From JAAYDS01 sp012729155 (GTDB lineage: Bacteria; Chloroflexota; Anaerolineae; UBA1429), in contig DAIPBO010000010.1 of NCBI GenBank assembly GCA_036774405.1, positions 31,196-95,195 of the forward strand: DNA of 64,000 bases. The letters are read 5' to 3'. This document shows positions 1 through 8,716 of this stretch, piece after piece. The notes under the pieces are model-generated. The model was given only the letters and a program-made list of their open reading frames with translations. It ran no database searches and was not told the DNA's origin. Numbering within the stretch: the stretch's first letter is position 1; each line of letters opens with the position of its first letter. The position numbers and the translations under genes were made by a program.

Positions 1-1320
1 TGTGCGGGCCATGTATTCACGTCCGCGTCGTGTCAGGTCAGACACGGCCAGCACCGATACCAGCGACGAGTCTTTGAGCAGGGCGACAAACTCGTTGCCG
101 ATCGGCGGCAGAATCACTCGCACGGCCTGGGGCAAGATCACATGGCGCATGGACTGAAAGTAGTTCATGCCCAACGAACGTGCGGCCTCCATCTGCCCGC
201 GATGGATAGATGATATCCCCGCGCGAAAGATCTCTGAACCATAGGCGCCGTAGCAAAAAGTGAGGCCGAAAACAGCAGCCGTAAAGGGGCTCAGTCGCAG
301 ATCGATCAGCCATTGTCCCTGTGCCTGAAGGCTGGGCGAAAGCGACATCAGCAGCCCCCCCAGCACATCGAACATCTGGGGCAGTGCATACCAAATGAAC
401 AGCAGCTGCACCAACAGCGGAATACCACGGATGAGTTCGACATAGAGCGACGAGATAAAGTAGATGACGCGCGATCTCGAGATACGCCCCAGGCCTCCGA
501 GCAGACTGACGAGCAGGATCAGGCCGAACGAGGTCGTCACGATTCTCAGAGTGACGACGATACCGTCTTCGACAAACTTCCAGATCTCGACGTAGGGGAA
601 GGGCTTGAAGCGAATCAGTAGCCAGATGGTCAGGGCCACCACAAAGACAAGCGCCCACCAGTCGAGCACATTTTCGTGCAACGCCCTGCGAAACGAAAAG
701 GCCCCGGCAAAGATGAGAGCAGCGCCCAGCGCCGCGCCCCACAGACCCACACCCGGGGCGAAACCACTCGCATATTGGGCGCGGAGCGTAAACGAAAAGT
801 CGAAATGATGACACCAGGCAAGGAAAAGCCCCAGCAGCGCACCCCAACCGATGTTGATGGCCGCAGGCACCCACCCCCTGGCAAGCCCAACCGGCGTGCG
901 CTGCGAACGTATGGTGAGCCCGATGCCGGCAGCGGCCGCCAGCAGCGGCACCATCAGACAGAGCACCAGCGACAAATGGCGACGCAAGGCAGATGGCCGC
1001 TGCAAGATAGCGATCATCCAACCATAGCCCGAGCGTCTGTGTGAGACAGGCGTCAGGATGGCATCGACGGCGTCGAGCTTGGCGTCCACAGGGGATTTGC
1101 TCATGGTCAGGTTGAGGCCCTGCACCAGCGTGCTGTAGTGACTCGTGATGGTGCTGCCATCGGAAAAGCTGACCTTGGCGCTCGATATCCTCTGTGAGAA
1201 GAAGGGCAGCGCTAACGATACCAGGATGAGGGCCGCGCCTGCCAGAATGAGCATAAAGCGCCAGTCTCGCCAACCGTTGGAGAGCGGCTCATTCCCATTG
1301 TCATAGTCGGCATATGCCAT
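1..1320 (-). CDS. Polar amino-acid ABC transporter permease (HisM/GlnP family), 3' end cut by window edge
   Basis: Inner-membrane permease subunit of a polar amino-acid importer. The reading frame is open from an ATG at 1318-1320 to the left edge (440 codons) and is unfinished there. The N-terminal half (about residues 1-235) is an extension with several hydrophobic segments (the first at about 22-41). The C-terminal half is the BPD_transp_1 domain, with the coupling-helix (EAA) loop at about residues 377-399 (EAARSLGMNYFQ...ILPQA). Most members of the family are 220-250 residues; long N-terminal extensions are known in AapM/BztC-like permeases. It follows livF by 88 bp that contain a terminator-like hairpin. 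A GGGGA about 8 nt upstream can serve as ribosome binding site. The matching ATPase is not in the window and may lie beyond the left edge. Family call is firm; ligand is unknown. Confidence 0.9.
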   Translation of the reverse strand, partial: MAYADYDNGNEPLSNGWRDWRFMLILAGAALILVSLALPFFSQRISSAKVSFSDGSTITSHYSTLVQGLNLTMSKSPVDAKLDAVDAILTPVSHRRSGYGWMIAILQRPSALRRHLSLVLCLMVPLLAAAAGIGLTIRSQRTPVGLARGWVPAAINIGWGALLGLFLAWCHHFDFSFTLRAQYASGFAPGVGLWGAALGAALIFAGAFSFRRALHENVLDWWALVFVVALTIWLLIRFKPFPYVEIWKFVEDGIVVTLRIVTTSFGLILLVSLLGGLGRISRSRVIYFISSLYVELIRGIPLLVQLLFIWYALPQMFDVLGGLLMSLSPSLQAQGQWLIDLRLSPFTAAVFGLTFCYGAYGSEIFRAGISSIHRGQMEAARSLGMNYFQSMRHVILPQAVRVILPPIGNEFVALLKDSSLVSVLAVSDLTRRGREYMART

Positions 1321-1337
1321 TTCGTCAATCCCCGCAC

Positions 1338-1388
1338 GAAAAAAGATAGCAGCAGAGCGCTGGACCGAGCCAGTCAAGCTCCGCTGCT
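1338..1388 (-). terminator. Intrinsic terminator or attenuator between livF and the HisM-type permease
   Basis: On the minus strand the arm AGCAGCGGAGC (1388-1378) pairs with GCTCTGCTGCT (1358-1348) with one G-U pair. An inner CTGG/CCAG helix closes the loop, and the structure is followed by ATCTTTTTT. It lies about 20 nt upstream of the next start codon, so read-through would set how much of the last permease is made. Confidence 0.6.
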
Positions 1389-1408
1389 TGGTGGTCGGGA
1401 AGTGTGGT

Positions 1409-2116
1409 CTATTCGCCCAGGTAGGCCTGTCTCACCTGTGGGTTCTGCATCACCTGTTTGGCAGGGCCTTGCAGTACGATGCGCCCCGTCTCGAGCACAT
1501 ATGCACGGTGGGCGATAGATAGCGCCATCGCGGCATTCTGCTCGACGAGCAGAATGCTGGTGCCCTCCGCGTTGATGCGTTCGATGATATCAAAGATCTC
1601 GTCGACTAGGATAGGAGCAAGGCCCATCGAGGGCTCGTCGAGCAGAAGGAGTTGCGGCATCGACATCATCCCTCGCCCCATGGCCAACATCTGCTGCTCA
1701 CCGCCCGAGAGGGTGCCCCCCTTTTGTTTGAGCCGCTCTTTGAGCCTCGGGAAGCTGGTGAACACCCGTTCCATCGAGTTCTCGATCTCGCGACGGTCTT
1801 TGCGGGTGTAGGCGCCCATCTCCAGGTTCTCGCGTACGGTCAGCCCGCCAAAGATCTGCCGTCCCTCTGGCACCTGCGAGATGCCCAACTTGACGATGCT
1901 CTCAGGCGAGGTCTTGATGATGCTGCGGTCTTGATAGCAGATGTCGCCGGCAGTGGGACGCAACAGCCCCGAGATGGTGCGCAGCGTGGTGCTCTTGCCA
2001 GCGCCGTTGGCACCGATCAAGGTGACGATCTCTCCCTGTTCGATGCCGAATGAAATGCCTTGCACGGCCTGGATCGCGCCGTAAGAGACGTGAATGTCAT
2101 CAACTTGCAGCAGCAT
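1409..2116 (-). CDS. livF: Branched-chain amino-acid ABC transporter ATPase LivF
   Basis: Second ATPase of the LivHMGF (HAAT) importer, working on the cytoplasmic face as a heterodimer with LivG. 235 residues, the usual LivF length. Walker A GANGAGKS (about residues 35-42), signature LSGGEQQ, Walker B LLLLDEPSMGLAP and H-loop LLVEQNA are all intact. The start ATG (2114-2116) overlaps the end of livG by 17 nt, as expected for translational coupling. It is the last gene before the hairpin that separates the Liv genes from the HisM-type permease. Confidence 0.95.
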   Translation of the reverse strand: MLLQVDDIHVSYGAIQAVQGISFGIEQGEIVTLIGANGAGKSTTLRTISGLLRPTAGDICYQDRSIIKTSPESIVKLGISQVPEGRQIFGGLTVRENLEMGAYTRKDRREIENSMERVFTSFPRLKERLKQKGGTLSGGEQQMLAMGRGMMSMPQLLLLDEPSMGLAPILVDEIFDIIERINAEGTSILLVEQNAAMALSIAHRAYVLETGRIVLQGPAKQVMQNPQVRQAYLGE

Positions 2117-2930
2117 CAGAGGTCAACCCCTTTCCAAACTGCTTGCCCAGATAGGCTTCAATCACCTGGGTATTGCTCTGGATGTCGTCTGCCGTGCCGC
2201 GGGCGATCACCTGACCAAAGTCCATCACTGTGATCCACTCACAGATGCCCATGACCACGCGCATCTGATGTTCGATCAGCAGAATGGTGAGGTTGAACTC
2301 GTCGTGCACAAACCGGATGAGCTGCATCAGCGTCTCGGTTTCGTTAGGATTCATGCCTGCGGCCGGCTCGTCGAGCAGCAGCAACCGAGGCTGCGCTGCG
2401 AGGGCACGCGCGATTTCGAGGCGCCGCTGTTCGCCATAGGGCAGATTCTTGGCGAGCTCGAGCTGCCGATCATGCAGCCCAAAAACCGCCAGGAAATCCT
2501 GAGCTTGCTCAGTCAACAGCCGCTCTTGCCGGCGAAACCTGCCAAGGCGAGTGACTGCCTCGAGCAAAGCGTAGCCTGCATGCTGATGATAGGCGATGCG
2601 TACATTGTCGAGCACGGTCAGGTTACGGAACAGGCGGATGTTCTGAAATGTGCGTGCGATCCCCAGATGGGTGATCTCATGGGGTTGCAGGCCATTGACG
2701 ATATGGCCATCAAAGTGTATCTCGCCACTTGTAGGCTGATAGAGGCCAGTGACCATGTTGAAAACTGTGGTCTTACCGGCGCCGTTGGGGCCAATGAGCC
2801 CATAGAGCCCATGCTCGGGCACAGCCATGGTGAAGTCCGACACGGCGCGCAGGCCACCGAACTGCATCGTCAGGTCCCGGATATCCAGGAAAGCGGTCAC
2901 ACCGCTGGCGCCAGGTTGGAGGTCGGTCAT
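2100..2930 (-). CDS. livG: Branched-chain amino-acid ABC transporter ATPase LivG
   Basis: First ATPase of the Liv importer. Walker A GPNGAGKTT, an unusual LivG-type signature (LPYGEQRRLEIARAL), Walker B LLLLDEPAAGMNPNET and H-loop LLIEHQM are present. I place the start at the ATG 2928-2930 (MTDLQPG...), 276 residues, because it falls 1 bp after the livM stop codon (2932-2934). A longer in-frame start 24 codons upstream would lie inside livM and adds a non-conserved tail. The 3' end overlaps livF. Confidence 0.95.
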   Translation of the reverse strand: MTDLQPGASGVTAFLDIRDLTMQFGGLRAVSDFTMAVPEHGLYGLIGPNGAGKTTVFNMVTGLYQPTSGEIHFDGHIVNGLQPHEITHLGIARTFQNIRLFRNLTVLDNVRIAYHQHAGYALLEAVTRLGRFRRQERLLTEQAQDFLAVFGLHDRQLELAKNLPYGEQRRLEIARALAAQPRLLLLDEPAAGMNPNETETLMQLIRFVHDEFNLTILLIEHQMRVVMGICEWITVMDFGQVIARGTADDIQSNTQVIEAYLGKQFGKGLTSDAAAS

Positions 2931-2931
2931 G

Positions 2932-4272
2932 TCAGGCTTCCTCGCTGTTGTTGCCACCGGCGCGCTGAGCGGCGAGCGCCCTGGGAGGCACGGGGATATC
3001 ACGGTCGGGGGGCAACGGCGCGCGCAGCCAGCCCCATTCTCTGGTGCCCAACAATCCCTCTTGCCGCAAGAGCATGACCAGCAGCAGCAGGATGGGATAG
3101 ATCACAAAACGCCAGTCTTCAAAGCCCTGTGGCAAGATCACACGCAGGCCCTCGATAAGCAGCGCAAACCCGATGGACGCGACAATGGTGCCCGTCATAC
3201 TGCCCAGCCCGCCAAAGACAATGATGATCAGCGGATCAAACCCCTTGATCATGTTAAAGCTGCTCGGATGCAAAAAGCCATAGAGGTGGGCAAACAACGC
3301 TCCGGCAATGCCCGCAAAAAAGCCGCCAAAGCTAAAAGCCATCGCCTTTTGCTGAGCAACATTGATGCCCATGGCACGAGCCGCGATCTCGTCCTCACGC
3401 ACTGAGATGATGGCGCGGCCCTGGCTCGAACGAATCAAGTTGCGCATGATGATGGCACAGACCACCAGGGCGCCAAAAGCCCACGTCCAGGTGGTGTATG
3501 GGGGTATGCCCACCATGCCGCGGGCACCCTTCATGGTCTCAATGACGAGGTCCGAGTTCTGCAGAGCGGTGTACATCATGATGGCAAAGCCAAGGGTGGC
3601 GATGCCGAAATAGTCCGAGCCGAGACGCAGCAGCGGCAGGCCCACCAAATAGGAGACCAGCGCAGCCATGGTGCCGCCGCTCAAGATGGCAACGGCAAAG
3701 TTCACCGCTACACCAAGCTTTTGCGGCAGGGCTGCGTACAACGCCGTATTGAGGCGATAGGCCACCCAGTGTAGGCCGATGGTGGCATAGTAGCCAGCGG
3801 CCAGGATAAGCGCTGTTATGGCGAGGGTCAGCAGGAGGCAGATCACATTGCACTCGTGCGGCTGGAGCGATGAGGCTAACGTGGAGCGAACTCGCTGGCG
3901 CAGTCTGCCGATGCGCAAGTAGCGAAAGGCTGCCAATACGAGTAGAATGCCGAGCTGGGCCGCGATGATCCACGATAGCGCCCCCACGCGATCTCCGCTC
4001 CATGGGTTACGGCCGAAATCCTTGGTGATCAGTGCCGAGCCATAGGCGCCGATGGCATAGAAACCTACATGCCCCAGCGAAAACTGGCCATTGAACCCAT
4101 AGATCAGGTTGAGCCCCAGCGCACTGATAGCCGTGATGGCCGCAAACTGGATCACCTGGTACCAGTAGCGAGTGATGGTCTCTGTCTGGGTTGCATAGCG
4201 CACTGCCAGGTAGATGGCGGCAGCAAAAGCCAAGGTTGGGATCCAGGTCGGGATCGTAAAGCGTCTTTTCAT
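2932..4272 (-). CDS. livM: Branched-chain amino-acid ABC transporter permease LivM, with an inserted segment
   Basis: Permease subunit that pairs with LivH. The family core is clear: LNLIYGFNGQFSLGHVGFYAIGAY near residues 55-80, and LLRLGSDYFGIATLGFA after the insertion. At 446 residues it is longer than typical LivM. The excess is internal: about 90 residues between ALITKDFG and ILSGGTMAALVSYL, holding two hydrophobic stretches (around GILLVLAAFRYL and LLLTLAITALILAAGY). Similar extra helix pairs occur in both sugar permeases at 55.7-58 kb. It lies between livH (9 bp away) and livG. Confidence 0.93.
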   Translation of the reverse strand: MKRRFTIPTWIPTLAFAAAIYLAVRYATQTETITRYWYQVIQFAAITAISALGLNLIYGFNGQFSLGHVGFYAIGAYGSALITKDFGRNPWSGDRVGALSWIIAAQLGILLVLAAFRYLRIGRLRQRVRSTLASSLQPHECNVICLLLTLAITALILAAGYYATIGLHWVAYRLNTALYAALPQKLGVAVNFAVAILSGGTMAALVSYLVGLPLLRLGSDYFGIATLGFAIMMYTALQNSDLVIETMKGARGMVGIPPYTTWTWAFGALVVCAIIMRNLIRSSQGRAIISVREDEIAARAMGINVAQQKAMAFSFGGFFAGIAGALFAHLYGFLHPSSFNMIKGFDPLIIIVFGGLGSMTGTIVASIGFALLIEGLRVILPQGFEDWRFVIYPILLLLVMLLRQEGLLGTREWGWLRAPLPPDRDIPVPPRALAAQRAGGNNSEEA

Positions 4273-4281
4273 TGCCGCGCC

Positions 4282-5283
4282 CTACACCTTTTCGATCTGC
4301 GTCTCGCCAAAGATGCCTGTAGGCTTGACGAGAAAGACGATGATCAGGATCAGAAATGCGAACAGATCGCGCAGCCGCGAGCCATTGGGCACAAAGCTCA
4401 CCACCATCACGTCGACAGTACCCATGAGCAGCGAACCCACGAGAGCGCCCAGGATATTGCCGATGCCCCCCAGCACAGCCGCTACAAAGGCCTTGAGGCC
4501 TGGCATAATGCCCATGAAGGTCCAGATCTGCGGGAATGCGATGGCATATAGAACGCCACCTGCACCGGCCAGGGCCGCGCCGATGGCAAAGGTGAGCGAG
4601 ATGATGCCATCGACGTTGATGCCCATCAGCCGAGAGGCGGGCTTGTCGTCAGAAGTGGCGCGCATGGCCTTGCCGATCTTGGTGCGGTTGATGATGAACT
4701 GGAGCAGCACCAGCAGACCAATGGTCACGCCTACGATGATCACGGTGATGTTGGTGATGAGCACCCCCTTGAGGTTCCACACCACCACCTCAAACGGTCG
4801 CTTGTAGGTGATATAGTCGGCTGAAAACACCCAGCGGAGCGCCGTAAAGTATTCCAGGAAAAAGGAGACGCCAATGGCGGTAATAAGAGCGGCGATACGT
4901 GGCGCGTTGCGCAGGGGCTTGTAGGCGATGCGCTCGATGATGACATTCAAGAGGGTGCACACGATCATGGCCAGCAAGATGGCGGGCACAAACCCCCAGC
5001 CGTAGCGCGAGATCGCATAGAAACTGGTGAACGCGCCTACCATGAACACGTCACCGTGGGCAAAGTTGATCAGCCTCACGATGCCGTAGACCATGGTATA
5101 GCCCAGTGCGATGAGTGCGTAGACGAACCCAAGCCGTAGCCCGTCGATCACTGATTGCACGAAATAGACCGGACCATTGATCCGCACCAGGTAGGCGATG
5201 CCCCAGACAATGCCTGCTGCGAGAGCGGCATAGATGAGCCAGACGAGGCCGCGCAGCGCCGTCCTCGCGATCGCTTTGTTCAT
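4282..5283 (-). CDS. livH: Branched-chain amino-acid ABC transporter permease LivH
   Basis: Permease subunit of the Liv importer, 333 residues. It shows the LivH signature around LGFVYALIALGYTMVYGIVRLINFAHGD and the later GGIGNILGALVGSLLMG. I chose the ATG at 5281-5283 (MNKAIAR...), which has GAGAGG about 7 nt upstream. An upstream in-frame start 20 codons earlier would translate the intergenic hairpin. It follows the binding-protein gene by 93 bp that contain a perfect 13-bp hairpin. Confidence 0.94.
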   Translation of the reverse strand: MNKAIARTALRGLVWLIYAALAAGIVWGIAYLVRINGPVYFVQSVIDGLRLGFVYALIALGYTMVYGIVRLINFAHGDVFMVGAFTSFYAISRYGWGFVPAILLAMIVCTLLNVIIERIAYKPLRNAPRIAALITAIGVSFFLEYFTALRWVFSADYITYKRPFEVVVWNLKGVLITNITVIIVGVTIGLLVLLQFIINRTKIGKAMRATSDDKPASRLMGINVDGIISLTFAIGAALAGAGGVLYAIAFPQIWTFMGIMPGLKAFVAAVLGGIGNILGALVGSLLMGTVDVMVVSFVPNGSRLRDLFAFLILIIVFLVKPTGIFGETQIEKV

Positions 5284-5329
5284 GTCGTTGCCTCTCGTTG
5301 CGGAGCGATCTTGCTCTTTCAGCCATGAT

Positions 5330-5359
5330 GGAGAGGACAGCACTGCTGCTGTCCTCTCC
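5330..5359 (-). other. Perfect RNA hairpin between the binding-protein gene and livH
   Basis: A 13-bp perfect inverted repeat, GGAGAGGACAGCA (5330-5342) and TGCTGTCCTCTCC (5347-5359), with a 4-nt loop. No T-tract follows in the direction of transcription, so it looks less like a terminator than like a 3'-end stabiliser that would leave more binding-protein mRNA than permease mRNA. That role is inferred from the position. Confidence 0.6.
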
Positions 5360-5376
5360 GTTCGTGTGGTGCTTGG

Positions 5377-8300
5377 CTACGGAGCGACGGACTTGAAGAA
5401 CTTGGGCACGCCACCTTCGATCTTGATGATGGCGGCGTTCTTGATCGGGTTATGCTGTTCATCGTAGGTAATGGTGCCAGAGACGCCGTCATAGGTGATG
5501 GCGGCCAGGGCATCCTTAACCACGGCGGGGTCATCGACACCGGCCTCAGAGATGGCCTGCAACAGCAAGCGAGTGGCGTCATAACCCAGCACTGCGAACG
5601 ACTCGGGCACGGCGCCGTACTTGGCCTTGTAGGCGGCCACGAATTGCTGCAGGATAGGACGCGGATCTTCGGGCGAGTAGTGGTTGGTAAAGTAGCCGCC
5701 CTCGAACTTGTCGATATCGAGGTCGGGCGAATCCCAACCATCGCACCCGATGAAGGTAGCAGTGATGCCCTTTTCGAGCGCCTGAGCAGCGATCAGGTTG
5801 TTCTTGGCATAGTAGTCGGGCAGGAAGAGCACATCGGGTTGAGCGACAGCGACTTTGCCCAGGATGCCCGAGAAGTCGGTGTCGTCCTTGGTGTAGGTCT
5901 CTTCGGCGACGATGGTGCCCCCGAGCTCGGTGAAGGTAGAGATAAAGGCCGCGGCCAGGCCCTTGGTATAGTCGTTACCCACGTCATACAAGACGCCAGC
6001 GGTCTTGGCGTTGAGTTCCTCGGCAGCGAACTGGGCCATCACGGTGCCCTGGAACGAGTCGATGAAGCAGGCACGGAAAGCGTACTCTTTGGTCGAGCCG
6101 TCTTCGTTGACGGTGACAACCTCGCTCGTAGAGGGGCCAGTCACCATTACAACGCTGTTTGCCTCAGCGATCTCTGAGACAGGGATCGAGGCTCCAGAGC
6201 AGACTTCGCCGATGATATAGTGGACCTCGTCCTCAAAGACGACCTTATTAGCGGCGTTGGCCGCCTCTTGCGGGTCGCATTTCGAGTCCTCTTGGACGGT
6301 CTCGATTTCCCAACCGGCAGCCACAGCCTCTTCGATGGCCATGAGCACACCCTCGCGGGTCGACTCACCAAAGGTCTTGACGTCGCCCGAGAGAGGGGCC
6401 AGGATGGCCAGCTTGATGGGCACACCGGGTGCAGGCGGCACAACCGAGGCGTTCTCGTCAGTAGCAGGGCTAGGGGCCCCTGCGGGGGCGACGGACTTGA
6501 AGAACTTGGGCACGCCACCTTCGATCTTGATGATGGCGGCGTTCTTGATCGGGTTATGCTGTTCATCGTAGGTAATGGTGCCAGAGACGCCGTCATAGGT
6601 GATGGCGGCCAGGGCATCCTTAACCACGGCGGGGTCATCGACACCGGCCTCAGAGATACCTTGCAGGAGCAAGCGAGCGGCGTCATAGGCCAGGGTAGCG
6701 AGGGCATCGGGCACGGCGCCATACTTGGCCTCATAGGCAGCGACAAAGCTCTGCAAGACGGGGCGGGGGTCTTCGGGCGAGTAATGGTTAGAGAAGTAGC
6801 CGCCCTCGAACTTGTCGATATCGAGGTCGGGTGAATCCCAGCCATCGCCACCCAGGAAGGTAGCAGTGATGCCCTTTTCGAGCGCCTGAGCAGCGATGAG
6901 GTTATTCTTGGCATAGTAGTCAGGCAGGAAGAGGACATCAGGATCGGCGGCAGCGACCTTACCGAGGATAGCGGAAAAGTCGGTGTCGTCCTTGGTATAG
7001 GTTTCCTCAGCGACGATAGAGCCGCCGAGCTCGGTGAAGGTGGCCATAAAGAACTCGGCCAGGCCCTTGGTATAGTCGTTACCCACGTCATAGAGGACAG
7101 CGGCGGTAGAGGCGCCGAGGTCGACCGCGGTCTGGGCCATCACACTACCTTGGAAGGGGTCGATGAAGCAGGCGCGGAAGACATAGTCTTTGGTAGAGCC
7201 GTCCTCGTTGATGGTGACGGTGGGGTTGGTCGAGGTCGGCGAGATCTGGACGACGCCGTTGGCCTCAGCGATCTCCGAGATAGGGATTGAGGCAGCGGAG
7301 CAAACTTCACCGATGATGTAGTTGACGCCATCCTCAAAGACGACCTTATTGGCGGCGTTGGCGGCCTCTTGCGGGTCGCACTTGGAGTCAGCCAGGACGG
7401 CTTCGATCTCCCAGCCAGCGGCAATGGCCTCTTCAAAGACCATCATAGCGCCGTTGCGGGTAGACTCGCCAAAGGTCTTGACATCGCCCGAGAGGGGGGC
7501 CAGGATGGCCACCTTGATGGGCACACCAGGCGAGGGCGGCACCGCAGAGGTGCTGGCCGCCGGCGCGGCGCCATCACCACCAAGCCACTTGGCATAGATC
7601 TCGTCGTACTTGCCACTGGCCTTGAGCTTGGCAAGGCCCTCGTTGAACATGTCGACAAAGTCGGCATTCTGACCCTTGTTCACCAGCGCACCGTAGAACT
7701 CTTCGGTGATCGGCTCGCCGACGATCTTGAGCTTGCCGGCGTACTCTTGCGAAGCCATCGCAAAGTCGGCAGCCACAGGGGTATCGACGATAACGACTTC
7801 GACGCCCCCGGTGATCAGGTCCATAAAGGCCAGGTCGATGGTGTCATACTCTTTGACAGTGGCCCCAGAGATCTCTTGCGCCGCAAAGGCGCCGGTGGTG
7901 CCGATCTGCGTGCCGATGACCTTGCCTTCAAGGTCGGCCTCGTCGGCGACGGTGTCATCATCGATGGTTACGACGATGGCCTGACCAGCGTTGACATACG
8001 GCTCCGAAAAGTCGTACTTGGCCTGACGGTCTTCGCGGATGGTCACCGCAGAGATAATGGCGTCATAGTCGCCACTCTCGAGGCCGGCAAAGATACCATC
8101 CCAGGCCGTATTCTTGTACTCGACCGCAAAGCCCATCTCGGCAGCGATGGCGTTCAGCAGGTCGATGTCAAAGCCCACGATGTTTTTGTTCTCGTCCACA
8201 AACTCCATGGGCGGGAAAGCGGCGTCAGTGGCCACAACAAAAGTCTTTGCTTCAGCGGCCGGGGTTGCGGTAGCAGCTTGAGATCCGGCAGGGGCAGCAG

Positions 8301-8379
8301 GCGTAGGTGTGGTGCACCCGGACAGAACCAGGGCGATGGCCAGAATGGTGGCCAGTATAGCGCCCAACTTGGACTTCAT
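5377..8379 (-). CDS. Three-domain solute-binding lipoprotein: SBP family 3 fused to two LivJ-like domains
   Basis: Extracytoplasmic ligand-capture protein of the adjacent importers, 1000 residues. Start ATG 8377-8379 with AGGAGGAG 8 nt upstream; a longer in-frame start adds 31 unsupported codons. Signal peptide 1-21 ends in lipobox LSGC with lipidated Cys22. Domain 1 (about 45-268) is a polar-amino-acid binding fold (SBP_bac_3) with the ligand-type Arg in VTIREDR and Asp in VIVDTP. A Pro/Ala linker leads to domain 2 (about 288-635), and a second linker to domain 3 (about 656-1000). Domains 2 and 3 are both Peripla_BP_6 (LivJ-like) with the LivJ Cys pair (SKCDPQEA, GEVCS). They are an internal duplication with a 368-codon period, and their last 170 bp are identical. 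Their ligand loops differ (ISPTSTNP versus VTGPSTSE). It heads the livHMGF operon. Fusion of the two binding-protein classes is unusual. Confidence 0.93.
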   Translation of the reverse strand: MKSKLGAILATILAIALVLSGCTTPTPAAPAGSQAATATPAAEAKTFVVATDAAFPPMEFVDENKNIVGFDIDLLNAIAAEMGFAVEYKNTAWDGIFAGLESGDYDAIISAVTIREDRQAKYDFSEPYVNAGQAIVVTIDDDTVADEADLEGKVIGTQIGTTGAFAAQEISGATVKEYDTIDLAFMDLITGGVEVVIVDTPVAADFAMASQEYAGKLKIVGEPITEEFYGALVNKGQNADFVDMFNEGLAKLKASGKYDEIYAKWLGGDGAAPAASTSAVPPSPGVPIKVAILAPLSGDVKTFGESTRNGAMMVFEEAIAAGWEIEAVLADSKCDPQEAANAANKVVFEDGVNYIIGEVCSAASIPISEIAEANGVVQISPTSTNPTVTINEDGSTKDYVFRACFIDPFQGSVMAQTAVDLGASTAAVLYDVGNDYTKGLAEFFMATFTELGGSIVAEETYTKDDTDFSAILGKVAAADPDVLFLPDYYAKNNLIAAQALEKGITATFLGGDGWDSPDLDIDKFEGGYFSNHYSPEDPRPVLQSFVAAYEAKYGAVPDALATLAYDAARLLLQGISEAGVDDPAVVKDALAAITYDGVSGTITYDEQHNPIKNAAIIKIEGGVPKFFKSVAPAGAPSPATDENASVVPPAPGVPIKLAILAPLSGDVKTFGESTREGVLMAIEEAVAAGWEIETVQEDSKCDPQEAANAANKVVFEDEVHYIIGEVCSGASIPVSEIAEANSVVMVTGPSTSEVVTVNEDGSTKEYAFRACFIDSFQGTVMAQFAAEELNAKTAGVLYDVGNDYTKGLAAAFISTFTELGGTIVAEETYTKDDTDFSGILGKVAVAQPDVLFLPDYYAKNNLIAAQALEKGITATFIGCDGWDSPDLDIDKFEGGYFTNHYSPEDPRPILQQFVAAYKAKYGAVPESFAVLGYDATRLLLQAISEAGVDDPAVVKDALAAITYDGVSGTITYDEQHNPIKNAAIIKIEGGVPKFFKSVAP
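5384..5553 (-). repeat. Direct repeat copy A (identical to 6488-6657)
   Basis: 170 bp encoding the end of the third binding domain, identical base for base to 6488-6657, 1104 bp away. It reflects a recent tandem duplication or ongoing gene conversion between the two LivJ-like domains. Confidence 0.95.
6488..6657 (-). repeat. Direct repeat copy B (identical to 5384-5553)
   Basis: Partner of the 170-bp repeat, encoding the end of the second binding domain. Recombination between the copies would delete exactly one LivJ-like domain in frame (1104 bp, 368 codons). Confidence 0.95.
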
Positions 8380-8566
8380 GACAGTGCTCCTCCTGGAATA
8401 CCATAGTGGATGAGACACAGATCGCCGGCCAGGCATACCCGCCTGAACTCGGCCGACAAGAGGGGCTGCCAACCCCAGACCCCAACACTGGGCGAGAGCA
8501 CCGTCGCTCGTTTGTCCAACGATGTGGCTAACCAGGCCTCCTAAGGAATCCTAAAGGTTATTGGTT

Positions 8567-8595
8567 ATTATAGCACAAGCATCACACATCGTAAA
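8567..8595 (-). promoter_or_regulatory. Promoter of the amino-acid importer operon
   Basis: TTTACG (-35) and TATAAT (-10) separated by 17 bp, reading toward the three-domain binding protein. The predicted start near 8560 leaves a leader of about 180 nt. Confidence 0.6.
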
Positions 8596-8716
8596 CCAAG
8601 TTTCTGTGACTGGCACAATCGGTATGCGTGGGCTGGCCTGCACCATACCCAACACAGGCTAGCACTCGCCATGCTCTGCTACCATGGGCAACCTGTACCA
8701 CTTGGCCTCATGGTCT

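Noticed and set aside
38..1273. A 411-codon minus-strand frame over the left end
   Set aside because: It is a shifted frame of the HisM-type permease, whose true frame runs from 1320 off the left edge and has a clear permease domain.
5384..6657. Spaced direct repeats as a CRISPR or mobile-element signal
   Set aside because: The repeats are coding sequence of duplicated LivJ-like domains, only two copies, with a domain-sized period.
8380..8560. Amino-acid riboswitch in the importer leader
   Set aside because: The long leader has some inverted repeats but none of the conserved glycine, lysine, SAM or T-box elements.
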